Assembly (NCBI RefSeq): GCF_001953355.1 | Contig: NZ_MPIY01000017.1 | Location: forward strand, 186,001 to 250,000 | Source of the DNA: Polynucleobacter sphagniphilus | GTDB taxonomy: Bacteria; Pseudomonadota; Gammaproteobacteria; Burkholderiales; Burkholderiaceae | Reading direction: 5' to 3' | DNA: 64,000 bases | In this document: one piece after another, positions 55,493 to 64,000 of the stretch | Layout of the letters: the number at the start of each line of letters is the position of its first letter | Numbering within the stretch: the first letter of the stretch is position 1 | Position numbers and translations under genes: made by a program | Notes under the pieces: generated by a model | Databases searched by the model: none | What the model was told of the DNA's origin: nothing | What the model saw: the letters and a program-made list of their open reading frames with translations, nothing else

Positions 55493-56791
55493 TCAGTCTG
55501 GCAATCGTGCTTCACTACTAAATAAATCTTGTGTATTTTCGCGGCTACGAATGACGTAAGCCTTATCGCCATCGACCATAATTTCAGCGGGCTTAGGCCT
55601 GGTGTTGTAATTAGATGCCATTACAAAACCATAAGCACCCGCTGATAAGATCGCCAAGAGATCGCCTTCTTCTATGCCGAGAGTGCGGTCTTTGCCAAGC
55701 CAGTCGCCAGATTCACATACTGGCCCAACAATATCGTAAGTAAGGCTTTTTAGATTCTTGTTTTGCACTGGAACAATGGCGTGATAAGCCTCATATAAGG
55801 CAGGACGCATTAGTTCAGTCATGGCAGCATTCACAATGCAGAAGTTCTTTTCAGCGCCCGGCTTTAGGTACTCCACTTGCGTTAAGAGGACGCCAGCGTT
55901 ACCCACCAAGGATCTACCGGGTTCTAGGACAACATCCAGATAGGCAAAGCCCCGTTTGGCTACGTGGTCCAGTAAGGTGTTTGTGAATTCAGTGATATCG
56001 GGAGGTGTTTCAGAGCCATAAGAAATGCCCAGGCCACCACCCAAATCCAAATGATGAATCGTAATACCCTCTTTCTTAAGTTGCTCAACAAGATCCAACA
56101 CTTTGTCTAGCGCATCTAAGTAAGGGGAGGTAGATGTAATTTGTGAGCCAATATGGCAATCAATTCCGACAACATCTATTTGCGAGAGCAGCGCTGCTTC
56201 ACGATATGTTTTTAAAACCTCGTGATAGGCAATACCAAATTTATTGCCTTTTAAGCCAGTAGAAATGTAAGGGTGCGTTTGGGCATCCACGTCTGGATTG
56301 ACGCGCAAGGAAATCGGGGCGCGACAATTGAGCTGTTGCGCTACGCGATTAATTTGATGTAGCTCAGCAATTGACTCAACATTAATACATTTAACACCCG
56401 CTTGAAGTGCTTGTGCTATTTCATCGGCAGATTTACCTACGCCTGCAAATACCAAGCTTTTTGGATCTGCACCGATTGCTAATGCGCGCGCCAATTCACC
56501 GCCGCTAACTAAGTCAAAGCCAGCCCCTAATTTTTTAAAACAATCAATTACCGCTAGATTGCTGTTTGCCTTCATGGCGTAGTGAATACGTGCGCGTCGA
56601 TGTCCTGTTGGGTCAACGCAGGCGCGGTCATAGGCTTGAAATGCCTCAGTTAGTGACTTTTTGCTGTAGATATAGAGGGGCGTACCAAATTGGCTTGCTA
56701 AATCAGAAAGGGGGATTTCTTCGGCATACCAACTTCCGTTTCGCTCTGAAAATCCACTTAAATTAGGAATGGGGTTGGAAGCACTTTTCAT
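55493..56791 (-). CDS. lysA: Diaminopimelate decarboxylase
   Basis: PLP enzyme for the last step of lysine synthesis, meso-DAP to lysine. It has 432 residues. The PLP lysine is in HYAMKANSNLAV near residue 68. HLDLGGGLGISYG near residue 246 and the active-site CESGDWLGKDR near residue 363 are present. Its ATG shares one base with the lptM stop (TAATG), so they are coupled; this order is usual. Confidence 0.97.
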   Translation of the reverse strand: MKSASNPIPNLSGFSERNGSWYAEEIPLSDLASQFGTPLYIYSKKSLTEAFQAYDRACVDPTGHRRARIHYAMKANSNLAVIDCFKKLGAGFDLVSGGELARALAIGADPKSLVFAGVGKSADEIAQALQAGVKCINVESIAELHQINRVAQQLNCRAPISLRVNPDVDAQTHPYISTGLKGNKFGIAYHEVLKTYREAALLSQIDVVGIDCHIGSQITSTSPYLDALDKVLDLVEQLKKEGITIHHLDLGGGLGISYGSETPPDITEFTNTLLDHVAKRGFAYLDVVLEPGRSLVGNAGVLLTQVEYLKPGAEKNFCIVNAAMTELMRPALYEAYHAIVPVQNKNLKSLTYDIVGPVCESGDWLGKDRTLGIEEGDLLAILSAGAYGFVMASNYNTRPKPAEIMVDGDKAYVIRSRENTQDLFSSEARLPD

Positions 56792-56979
56792 TACTGGGCC
56801 GGAGAAGTTGTGTTGGAAGCAGGGTTTTGAGGTGGATAGAGTTTGCCTTGCGGCTCAGGCTCACTAGGTGGAACAGGTGCTGGCGGCACATTTGGCAAAT
56901 AAAGTGGACCCCTAACCCCACATCCTACAAGGGATATTAGGCATATAAAACCAAGGGATCGAATAAGAATCGCTATCAT
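56791..56979 (-). CDS. lptM: LptM (YifL)-like small lipoprotein
   Basis: A 62-residue lipoprotein; LptM in E. coli assists LptD maturation in the outer membrane. The ATG 56979 is preceded by AGAGAT; the longer track start adds 42 unrelated residues. The signal peptide ends in lipobox LVGC, and the family signature CGVRGPLYLP follows, then a Pro-rich tail. Its place before lysA and facing cyaY is the classical yifL position. Confidence 0.88.
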   Translation of the reverse strand: MIAILIRSLGFICLISLVGCGVRGPLYLPNVPPAPVPPSEPEPQGKLYPPQNPASNTTSPAQ

Positions 56980-57026
56980 GAATATCTCTAAAACGAATGA
57001 TTGAATATAGCATGCAGGACTCAAAG

Positions 57027-57407
57027 ATGAACCTAAATAACTCAAGCGTAGAGCAGATTGATGACAGGCAATTTCATCAATTAGGGAGCAATTTATTGCA
57101 ATCAATCGAGCTAGCCCTAGAGGCTGCTGATGATGATCTGGATTTAGATTTAGATGTAGAGCGCCAAGGTGGGAGCGTAGTCAATATCCGTTTTAAGGAT
57201 CGTAGCGTGATTGTGGTCAACACTCAGGCCCCATTGCATGAGATATGGGTTGCTGCTAAATCTGGTGGTTATCACTATCGTTGGGCGGGAACAGTTGCTC
57301 AACCCTTGTGGACTGATACTAAGACTGGCCGAGAGCTTTTGAGCGATTTATCTGCCTTTGCTAGCGCTCAAGCTGGCAAAACAGTGAAAATTACATTAAT
57401 CAAATAA
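57027..57407 (+). CDS. cyaY: Frataxin-like iron-binding protein CyaY
   Basis: Regulator of iron-sulfur cluster assembly. I choose ATG 57027, which has AGGA seven bases before, giving 126 residues; ATGs at 56997 and 57012 are less likely. The acidic first helix with AADDDLDLDLDVE, then GGSVVNIRF and VNTQAPLHEIWVAAKSGGYHY near residue 74 are family marks. It faces lptM-lysA divergently, as in other betaproteobacteria. Confidence 0.94.
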   Translation: MNLNNSSVEQIDDRQFHQLGSNLLQSIELALEAADDDLDLDLDVERQGGSVVNIRFKDRSVIVVNTQAPLHEIWVAAKSGGYHYRWAGTVAQPLWTDTKTGRELLSDLSAFASAQAGKTVKITLIK

Positions 57408-57422
57408 GTTTCAGTATCAAAC

Positions 57423-58505
57423 TTATGCGGCACCAGTGGCCAAGAGAGTTTCGATCACTTGAGCATCTGGAACGCTCTTAATTTGCGCTTTGCCAATTTT
57501 TTCCAAAAGAACATAGCGAATTGATCCGCCCTCGGTTTTCTTGTCAACTTGCATCAATTCTATGTATCGCTCGGCGCCAAATTTTGGCGGCTCAACAGGC
57601 AAGTTCATCGAGCGAATAATCTTGCTCAGTCGCTCGAATTCCGCTTGGTTAATTTGCCCTAAGCGATAGGAGAGCTCCGCCCCCATTACCATTCCGCATC
57701 CAACCGCTTCCCCATGAAGCCATTGACCATAGCCCATGCCTGCTTCAATGGCATGACCAAATGTATGGCCAAAGTTAAGTGTTGCGCGAATGCCGCCTTC
57801 ACGCTCATCAGCTGACACAACTGCTGATTTGATTTCACAGGAGCGAAGAACAGCATAAGCCATTGCATTTGTATCGCAAGCTAATAAAGCGCTTGCGTTA
57901 GCCTCAATCCAATCGAGAAAATGAGCATCTGCGATTGCACCATGTTTGATGACTTCAGCAAGTCCAGCTGAAAGCTCGCGTGCTGGTAAGGTTTTCAATG
58001 TATTGAGATCGGCAATCACAGCTACAGGTTGATGAAACGCGCCAATCATGTTTTTGCCTAGCGGATGATTAATACCTGTTTTCCCACCCACAGATGAATC
58101 AACTTGTGCCAGTAAGGTTGTTGGAACCTGAATAAAGCGAATCCCACGCATGAAGCTGGCTGCAGCAAATCCCGTCATATCGCCAATGACGCCCCCACCG
58201 AGTGCAATTAACATCGTTTGACGATCGGCGCCGAATTTCAATAAGTCATCAAAAATGAGTTGAAGGTGCTTCCAGTCTTTGTAGGACTCGCCGTCGGGCA
58301 AAACAATCTTATGAATTGGCTTGCCAAACTTTTCTAATGTCTTGGTGAGACGCTCTGCGTACAGTGGAGCAACCGTTGAATTGGTAACAATAAAAAGTGA
58401 GCTAGCTTTTTCGCAGGCATTAAATAATGCGCTTTGGTCAATTAAGTCCGCTCCAATGTAAATTGGATAACTGCGAGTGCCAAGATCAACTTCAAGTGTT
58501 TTCAT
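57423..58505 (-). CDS. aroB: 3-dehydroquinate synthase
   Basis: NAD- and metal-dependent second step of the shikimate pathway. I use ATG 58505 (360 residues, the family length); the longer track start overlaps aroK. The NAD-binding [19 protein letters not shown] near residue 103 and the metal and substrate segment [15 protein letters not shown] near residue 250 are seen. aroK lies directly upstream on the same strand. Confidence 0.97.
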   Translation of the reverse strand: MKTLEVDLGTRSYPIYIGADLIDQSALFNACEKASSLFIVTNSTVAPLYAERLTKTLEKFGKPIHKIVLPDGESYKDWKHLQLIFDDLLKFGADRQTMLIALGGGVIGDMTGFAAASFMRGIRFIQVPTTLLAQVDSSVGGKTGINHPLGKNMIGAFHQPVAVIADLNTLKTLPARELSAGLAEVIKHGAIADAHFLDWIEANASALLACDTNAMAYAVLRSCEIKSAVVSADEREGGIRATLNFGHTFGHAIEAGMGYGQWLHGEAVGCGMVMGAELSYRLGQINQAEFERLSKIIRSMNLPVEPPKFGAERYIELMQVDKKTEGGSIRYVLLEKIGKAQIKSVPDAQVIETLLATGAA

Positions 58506-58512
58506 AAATGTT

Positions 58513-59037
58513 TCAGGTTGAGAGTTCAAGCTGCATGATAAGTGTGTTGACCAATTGATTAACGCTTGGTTTACCAGTTTCAATCACATGGTCTGCAATT
58601 TCTCTATAGAGCGGATCTCGAATCGCATAGAGACTCTCAAGAATTCTCCTGGCATCCCCATTTTTTAAGAGTGGCCGTCCTTCCCCCCCTTTAGTGCGAT
58701 GCCACAGTTCTATTGGATTAGCGTGGAGGTAAATGACCGTCCCACGCTCACTTAAACATTGGCGATTTTCTGGAAGAATAATTGCTCCACCTCCCGTAGC
58801 CAGTACAAGGTCAGTTTGAGCAGTAATTTCTTGAATGGCCTGTGCTTCCCGTTTACGAAAACCATCCTCACCTTCCATTTCAAAAATGACAGGGATTTTG
58901 ACGCCACAGCGCTCTTCAATAACATGGTCGGCATCTAAAAAGCGCCGACCTAATTTTTTTGCAAGTAATTTTCCGACGGTCGACTTTCCGGCGCCCATGA
59001 GGCCGATAAGAAAGATATTGTTCGTCGAAGAGTTCAC
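58513..59037 (-). CDS. aroK: Shikimate kinase
   Basis: Phosphorylates shikimate in the aromatic amino acid pathway. GTG start at 59037, 174 residues. P-loop GLMGAGKST near residue 12, the lid arginine segment [11 protein letters not shown] near residue 112 and [11 protein letters not shown] near residue 78 are present. It ends seven bases before the aroB start and follows the secretin gene, the common pilQ-aroK-aroB order. Confidence 0.96.
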   Translation of the reverse strand: MNSSTNNIFLIGLMGAGKSTVGKLLAKKLGRRFLDADHVIEERCGVKIPVIFEMEGEDGFRKREAQAIQEITAQTDLVLATGGGAIILPENRQCLSERGTVIYLHANPIELWHRTKGGEGRPLLKNGDARRILESLYAIRDPLYREIADHVIETGKPSVNQLVNTLIMQLELST

Positions 59038-59049
59038 CTCTCGATTTTA

Positions 59050-60159
59050 TTAGGGTTTATCTAATACGGTCGGAGTTAAGAAAACCAACAACTCAGTTTT
59101 GTTTTGGAGTGTGGATTTATGGCGAAATAACTGCCCAATCAAGGGAATATCGCCTAAGAACGGAATTTTGACCTCATCTTCTCGTTCTGTGGTTTGAAAA
59201 ATTCCACCGATGATTGCTGTGCCGCCATTTTCTACGGTTACCTCCGAACTGAGATTTTTCGTGTCTATGGCATAGCCATGCTCTGTTTTCATGCCAACGG
59301 TATCTTTATTAATGCCAACCAGCATGGAAATTTTCCCGTCCGGGTGTATTTTTGGTAGCACCTCTAATCGCAAGTTGGCCTTTCTAAATTGCAATTTATT
59401 GCCATTTTGAGAGCTGGTTTGATAAGGAAGTTCGGTGCCCTGCTCAATGGTCGCTTTCACCTGATCCCCAGTCATGATGCGGGGGTTTGAGAGAATTTTA
59501 CCTTGGCCATCGGATTCGAGCGATGAGAGTTCGATTTGTAGCAGTCTGCTGGCATTTCTGCTTACCAGTGTGGCCGCTAAGGTGGCAGGATTAAAGCCCC
59601 CCAAGCCTGCCCCAGCCAAATCGAGGTTAGCATTGATTTTTTGGTCTGGATTGGCGCCAATATGATTTGCCTCATAGCCCAGCTTAAGCCCTAGCTCCCT
59701 AGCAAACCGCTCATCAGCCTCCACTATTCTGGCTTCAATCAATATCTGCCTTGGGCTATTAATATGGTCACCCCCAAATGGCAATGCTGCGTCTTCCCTG
59801 CGAAATTTCTGAAATGCCTGAATTTCTGAATGCGGGCCAATCCAGTAAATATCGCCGTTACGGACAATGCGCAAACCCCTGCTGGCCAAAATGGAGTGAA
59901 GGGCGGTTTGCCAGCTGGTGTTGTTCAGACTCACAGAGATTGTTCCTCCAATAGTCTCGCTCAGTAGAAAGTTGGTTTGGCCTATTTGAGCCAAAATTTG
60001 GAGCAACTCAGTAAGTTCAATATTCTTAAATTGGAGGCTTACTGACCCGTGATTGAGGGTCTGGTCTTCGGAATTCTTAGCCTCAGGTGAGCTGGAAAAA
60101 ATAAGCAAAAAAGCCAACCCCAGGATGGCTATCAAATAATTAAATTTTGTTTCTTTCAT
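59050..60159 (-). CDS. Short PilQ/HofQ-type outer membrane secretin
   Basis: Forms a gated outer membrane ring for type IV pili or DNA uptake. The 369 residues are far below the about 700 of PilQ and close to E. coli HofQ. A signal peptide is present (about 1-27), then an STN-like N0 domain (about 40-105) with VSLQFKNIELTELLQIL, then the secretin domain with ILSNPRIMTGDQ near residue 228 and VPFLGDIPLIGQLF-type sequence near residue 338. The AMIN domains and long linkers of PilQ are missing. It shares a base (TAATG) with the upstream gene. Confidence 0.9.
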   Translation of the reverse strand: MKETKFNYLIAILGLAFLLIFSSSPEAKNSEDQTLNHGSVSLQFKNIELTELLQILAQIGQTNFLLSETIGGTISVSLNNTSWQTALHSILASRGLRIVRNGDIYWIGPHSEIQAFQKFRREDAALPFGGDHINSPRQILIEARIVEADERFARELGLKLGYEANHIGANPDQKINANLDLAGAGLGGFNPATLAATLVSRNASRLLQIELSSLESDGQGKILSNPRIMTGDQVKATIEQGTELPYQTSSQNGNKLQFRKANLRLEVLPKIHPDGKISMLVGINKDTVGMKTEHGYAIDTKNLSSEVTVENGGTAIIGGIFQTTEREDEVKIPFLGDIPLIGQLFRHKSTLQNKTELLVFLTPTVLDKP

Positions 60160-60836
60160 TAGTTCCTTGAGCTCTTCAAAACGATTGATTTCCCTTTTTC
60201 GTTTGACAGTGTGACTAGGTCTTTTTGGATATCGGAGATGCTCCAGCCGCCTAGGGCGCGACCCTCTTTTTGGAGTATCACCACCCCTTTACCGGTTTGA
60301 AAAAATGCCTGCTGGGAGTGGCCTTGCTGACTGCTGCCAAGGTAACGCCAGCGACGCAATTCCAATTCCTCGGGTGGTATCGTGGATTTGACAGGGACGG
60401 TTATATTTTGGGGTTTTATATTATTAGAGTGAATACTTACTTCTAATAAATCCATTTCCTGATATATGTCCTCTTGATTAATCTCCCAATCCTCCCGCAA
60501 TAAAACCAGCTCTTTTTTGAGGGTCACAATTTGCGCTTCAAGCCCTTCAATATCCCCCTTTGAACTGGCTTTCATGGCCTCAAAGGCGAAAAAAAAGGCT
60601 GCTGCAAGGCCGCCAATAGTGATGGCTAAGAAGAGCAATTGGGTGGTTTTTGGGCTTTGTATTGGAAAATCAACAGAACTCCATCGCGCCTGTTTGGGAT
60701 GATTTATTGGATCTGGTGGGGGCACCTGATGAGACGGATTTTTGCGAATTCCATGGGGGTCTGGGATGGCTGGGTCAGCTCCTAGGTCGCTCAAAATCTC
60801 ATCGAAAGATTGGGGGGATATATGGCGTGTGGGCAT
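60159..60836 (-). CDS. Putative pilus/competence inner membrane protein (PilN/PilP-like features)
   Basis: I do not recognise the whole protein. Its 225 residues have a polar Pro-rich N-terminus (about 1-65), one membrane segment (about 66-88), a likely coiled coil (about 92-125) and a C-terminal region, RRWRYLGSSQQGHSQ onward (about 165-222), that recalls the periplasmic PilP beta domain with GWSISDIQKDLVTL. It lies where pilM-N-O-P normally precede pilQ and is translationally coupled to the secretin. It faces mrcA divergently. A role in holding the secretin to the inner membrane is inferred. Confidence 0.68.
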   Translation of the reverse strand: MPTRHISPQSFDEILSDLGADPAIPDPHGIRKNPSHQVPPPDPINHPKQARWSSVDFPIQSPKTTQLLFLAITIGGLAAAFFFAFEAMKASSKGDIEGLEAQIVTLKKELVLLREDWEINQEDIYQEMDLLEVSIHSNNIKPQNITVPVKSTIPPEELELRRWRYLGSSQQGHSQQAFFQTGKGVVILQKEGRALGGWSISDIQKDLVTLSNEKGKSIVLKSSRN

Positions 60837-60955
60837 CCCTACATTTTTAGGAATTGCTCGAATCTGGGCTATCGGAAAAGGTGGAATCGGGAGTAAGAAA
60901 ATAAGGCTTTTAATGCTGTCCGAAAAGCGGGTATATCCCCCTATAATTCAATTCT

Positions 60956-63295
60956 ATGGCTCTACCCCCAAAAGACAAGCCACCGCTTAATCGGCGGTTC
61001 ATCCGACCTGCGGATAGGCGACCACGCCAACCTCATTCGGAGCCCGGGTCCTTTGCGTCTTCGGGAAGTAGCCCCCTAATCAAGGCGCTTTTGATTATTG
61101 GGGTTGCATTTGCCCTGATGTTTACCCTCCTGCTTGGGTATGCTTTTTTAATCGCCAAACCAAATTTGCCCAAGATTTCTGCTTTGGTGGATTACAACCC
61201 CAAAACCCCCTTACGTATTTATACGGCCGATAAGGTCTTAATTGGCGAGTTTGGCGAAGAGCGCCGCAAAGTCATTCCCTTGAATGAAATTCCCGTGATC
61301 ATGCGCAATGCAGTGATTGCTACCGAGGATGATCGCTTCTATTCGCATGGTGGCGTTGATTACATTGGTGTTTTAAGGGCAGGCGTAGCTAATTTGCGGG
61401 GTCATTTAGCCCAGGGCGCATCAACTATCACAATGCAAGTGGCGCGTAATTTCTTTCTCAGCAATGAAAAAACCTTTAGCCGCAAAATCTATGAAATCCT
61501 CTTGGCCTGGGAAATCGAATCAGAGCTCAGTAAAGACAAGATTCTTGAGATTTATATGAATCAAATATTTTTGGGACAAAGGGCGTTTGGATTTGCCAGC
61601 GCCGCTCAGATTTACTTCGGAATTAATTTAAAAGATATTTCCATTGCCCAGGCAGCCATGTTGGCGGGTTTACCAAAGGCACCATCTGCATACAACCCTG
61701 TTACCAATTATCGTCGTGCCAAAATTCGCCAAGAATATATCCTGCAGCGTATGTATGAGCTTGGGTACATTACCCAAGAACAGTACCTCAAAGCGAAAAC
61801 AGAAGAATTGCATATTCGGGGTTTAGGCAACGAGTTCAGCACACGTGCAGACTTTCCGGCAGAGATGGTGCGCCAATTGCTATTTAGTCAATATGGTGAG
61901 GCAATCTATTCGCAAGGTATCGATGTTTACACAACCATTCTGAAGGCAGATCAAGACGCGGCATATAAAGCGGTGCGTCGCGGAATTTTTGAGTATGACT
62001 TGCGTCATGCCTATCGCGGTCCTGAGGGCTTTATTAATTTGCCGGAGGATCCGGTAAAGCGTCAACGCGCAATTGATGAGGCTTTGCTTGCATATCCACA
62101 ATTAGATGATCTTCAGTCCGGGGTAGTACTTGAAGCTAAATCTAAAGAGATGCAAGTGATGATCTCAACTGGGGATGTCATCACACTGAAAGGGGATGCA
62201 TTGCGATTGGCTAGCGCATCTCTAACGGATAACGCCCAACCTAAAAAACGTTTACGTCCAGGTGCAGTAGTGCGATTGTTGGAGGTTGAGTCTGGTGTTT
62301 GGAAATTGGCCCAGTTACCCCAGGTAGAGGCTGCTTTTGTATCGGTTAATGCAGATAATGGCGCAATTCTCTCTTTGGTTGGTGGTTTTGATTTCCGTCG
62401 CAATCAATTTAATCATGTCACGCAAGCACTGCGTCAGCCAGGCTCCTCATTTAAGCCATTTATTTATTCCGCTGCGATGGAGAAGGGCTTCTCTCCAAGC
62501 ACGATGGTTAATGATGCCCCCCTTTCTATTGGTAGTATGGAGACTGGAAGCTCCTCATGGGAGCCTAAAAATTACGATGGTAAATATGACGGCATGATGC
62601 GCTTGCGTACTGCGCTTGCGAAATCCAAGAATTTAGTCTCCGTTCGCTTGATTCGTGCAATTGGCCCTTCTTATGCGCAAGACTTTATTCAGCGCTTTGG
62701 CTTTGATCCTGAAAAGCATCCGCCATATCTCACTATGGCATTGGGCGCGGGATCGGTTACACCATTGCAAATGGCAACCGCTTACAGTGTTTTTGCCAAT
62801 GGAGGATATCGAATAGATCCTTACTTGATTGAAAAAATGGTGGACTCTAAAGGCAATGTTTTATTTGAAGCCAAACCAGTGCGCGTGGGTGAAGATGCGC
62901 CGCGGGTATTAGATGCACGAACCGCATTTGTGATGGATAGTATGTTGCAGGAAGTAACTAAAACCGGAACGGCAGCGAGTGCGCGGGCAAAATTAGGGCG
63001 TAGTGATATTGCCGGAAAAACTGGTACAACCAATGACTCCCATGATGCTTGGTTTGCGGGCTACAACCCAAAAGTAGTTGCTATTGCTTGGATTGGCTTT
63101 GATAAACCGGAGAGTCTAGGCGATCACGAAACAGGTGGAGGATTGGCATTGCCAATGTGGATTTCTTATATGGGTACTGCATTAAAAGGTGTGCCACAAA
63201 TTTCACGTGAAGCTCCTGCAGGAGTGTCTCAACTTGATGGTGATTGGTATATTCCAGAGTTTGCGCCCAATGGTGGTGTGCGCGAACTGCAATAG
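60956..63295 (+). CDS. mrcA: Penicillin-binding protein 1A
   Basis: Bifunctional murein glycosyltransferase and transpeptidase. It has 779 residues. A cytoplasmic basic tail and one membrane segment (about 43-68) come first. The GT51 domain has EDDRFYSHGGVDYIG near residue 123, QGASTITMQVARN near residue 160 and KDKILEIYMNQIFLG near residue 200. The OB-like insert follows. The transpeptidase has GSSFKPF with the catalytic Ser near residue 495, SKN near residue 553 and KTGTTND near residue 687. It is divergent from the pilus-like operon, the normal mrcA-pil arrangement. Confidence 0.96.
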   Translation: MALPPKDKPPLNRRFIRPADRRPRQPHSEPGSFASSGSSPLIKALLIIGVAFALMFTLLLGYAFLIAKPNLPKISALVDYNPKTPLRIYTADKVLIGEFGEERRKVIPLNEIPVIMRNAVIATEDDRFYSHGGVDYIGVLRAGVANLRGHLAQGASTITMQVARNFFLSNEKTFSRKIYEILLAWEIESELSKDKILEIYMNQIFLGQRAFGFASAAQIYFGINLKDISIAQAAMLAGLPKAPSAYNPVTNYRRAKIRQEYILQRMYELGYITQEQYLKAKTEELHIRGLGNEFSTRADFPAEMVRQLLFSQYGEAIYSQGIDVYTTILKADQDAAYKAVRRGIFEYDLRHAYRGPEGFINLPEDPVKRQRAIDEALLAYPQLDDLQSGVVLEAKSKEMQVMISTGDVITLKGDALRLASASLTDNAQPKKRLRPGAVVRLLEVESGVWKLAQLPQVEAAFVSVNADNGAILSLVGGFDFRRNQFNHVTQALRQPGSSFKPFIYSAAMEKGFSPSTMVNDAPLSIGSMETGSSSWEPKNYDGKYDGMMRLRTALAKSKNLVSVRLIRAIGPSYAQDFIQRFGFDPEKHPPYLTMALGAGSVTPLQMATAYSVFANGGYRIDPYLIEKMVDSKGNVLFEAKPVRVGEDAPRVLDARTAFVMDSMLQEVTKTGTAASARAKLGRSDIAGKTGTTNDSHDAWFAGYNPKVVAIAWIGFDKPESLGDHETGGGLALPMWISYMGTALKGVPQISREAPAGVSQLDGDWYIPEFAPNGGVRELQ

Positions 63296-63299
63296 TTCG
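63283..63299 (+). repeat. Hairpin at the mrcA stop upstream of the RayT gene
   Basis: CGAACT (63283-63288) pairs with AGTTCG (63294-63299) around GCAAT, and the loop end overlaps the mrcA stop codon. It is followed by TATTTCC. It may be a weak terminator or a subterminal hairpin linked to the Y1 gene. Confidence 0.4.
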
Positions 63300-63307
63300 T
63301 ATTTCCA

Positions 63308-63988
63308 ATGGCACGGCAAGCGCGCACTGTCATTCCTGGCCAAGCAATGCATGTCATGGTTCGTGGCAACAACCGTGAAATACTCTTCTTTAAAGATGCC
63401 GATCGCAAGATCTATCTAGATTGGTTGAGAGAGGCTGCGCAACAATTTGCTTGTTCCGTTCATGCATTTGCCTTGATGCCCAATCATGTGCATTTATTGC
63501 TTACACCTCAAAATGAAGATTCCCTGGCAAAGACAATGCAGTCCTTGGGTAGGCGTTACGTCCAATACTTCAATCAGCAGCATCATCGTTCAGGCACTAT
63601 TTGGGAAGGTCGTTATCGATCCTCTTTGGTTGACCCGGACTATTTTTTGCGCTGTCAGCGGTATATTGAGCTAAACCCGGTGCGGGCCGGATTTGAATCA
63701 GCACCGCAAGATTCTGGATGGACTAGTTTCGCAAATCATATTGGCCGCAATTCAGATCGATGGCTGGTTGATCATGAACATTTCTGGAAATTAGGCAATA
63801 CGCCTTTTGAGAGGCAAATGGCGTGGGCTACTTTTGTAAAAGAGGGATCCCCCCATTGGGAGGATCGTCAGATTACTGAGGCCCTTATTCGGTCAAAGCC
63901 TTGGGTAAGTGACATTTATGCAAAAAAGCTCTTCAAGGATAAGCCGGAGTTAGCGCTGATTCGACATCGTGGCCGCCCTCGAAAATAA
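63308..63988 (+). mobile_element. REP-associated tyrosine transposase (RayT), Y1 family
   Basis: A 226-residue Y1/HUH single-strand DNA nuclease of the IS200-like RayT group, domesticated in many genomes. The HUH pair is in FALMPNHVHLLLTP near residue 55, the catalytic tyrosine probably in SLGRRYVQYFNQQHHRSG near residue 85, and the RCQRYIELNPVRAG segment near residue 121 is conserved. It follows mrcA after 12 bases and is complete. No REP repeat is visible in the rest of the window, and the 12 bases after it are not enough to judge the right side. Confidence 0.88.
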
Positions 63989-64000
63989 TTGTTTAAATAC

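Overview
The window reads as a chromosomal segment of a streamlined, moderately AT-leaning betaproteobacterium, most likely Polynucleobacter (Burkholderiaceae). This rests on overall protein character, the atp-hemE-priA order, the rrn-tRNA(Tyr-Gly-Thr)-tuf-tRNA(Trp)-secE-nusG order, S3 and L10 with long C-terminal tails, several c-type cytochromes and very short intergenic gaps. It was judged by eye, without database searches.

Region 1 (1-11979) is housekeeping: the end of the ATP synthase operon (atpG 3' part, atpD, atpC), hemE and priA, with a DnaA-box-bearing gap between the last two. A patchwork follows: gcvH, an MBL-fold hydrolase, a small CxxC protein, a fatty acid desaturase, tRNA-Arg(CCG), a cytochrome c5-like protein, rsmI, a DiaA/GmhA SIS protein, a DolP-like BON lipoprotein and a second monoheme cytochrome.

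Region 2 (11980-17990) is a complete rRNA operon: 16S, tRNA-Ile(GAT), tRNA-Ala(TGC), 23S, 5S and a strong terminator. Promoter, boxA elements and both RNase III processing stems are visible. About 830 bases upstream of 16S lack genes and hold a candidate structured RNA (12241-12322) and phased A-tracts.

Region 3 (18000-50870) is the translation/transcription super-cluster: tRNA-Tyr, -Gly, -Thr, tuf copy 1, tRNA-Trp, secE, nusG, rplKAJL, rpoBC, rpsLG, fusA, tuf copy 2, the S10 operon (rpsJ to rpsQ), the spc operon (rplN to secY, infA, rpmJ) and the alpha operon (rpsMKD, rpoA, rplQ). Leaders with hairpins sit before rplJ, rpoB, rpsG, rpsJ, rplC, rplN and rpsD. These are the likely autoregulation or attenuation points. 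The two tuf copies form a direct repeat of about 1.2 kb.

Region 4 (50890-64000) holds cutA-dsbD, hemB and engB on the minus strand, a diheme cytochrome c4, lptM-lysA facing cyaY, a minus-strand block (pilus-like membrane protein, short PilQ/HofQ secretin, aroK, aroB) divergent from mrcA, and a RayT-type Y1 transposase. The secretin block looks like a reduced pilMNOPQ/hofMNOPQ locus.

The window is mostly core genome; no CRISPR array, prophage or defence island was seen. The least explained items are the structured RNA candidate before rrn, the reduced secretin operon, the DnaA boxes before priA, and several mutually exclusive hairpin leaders.
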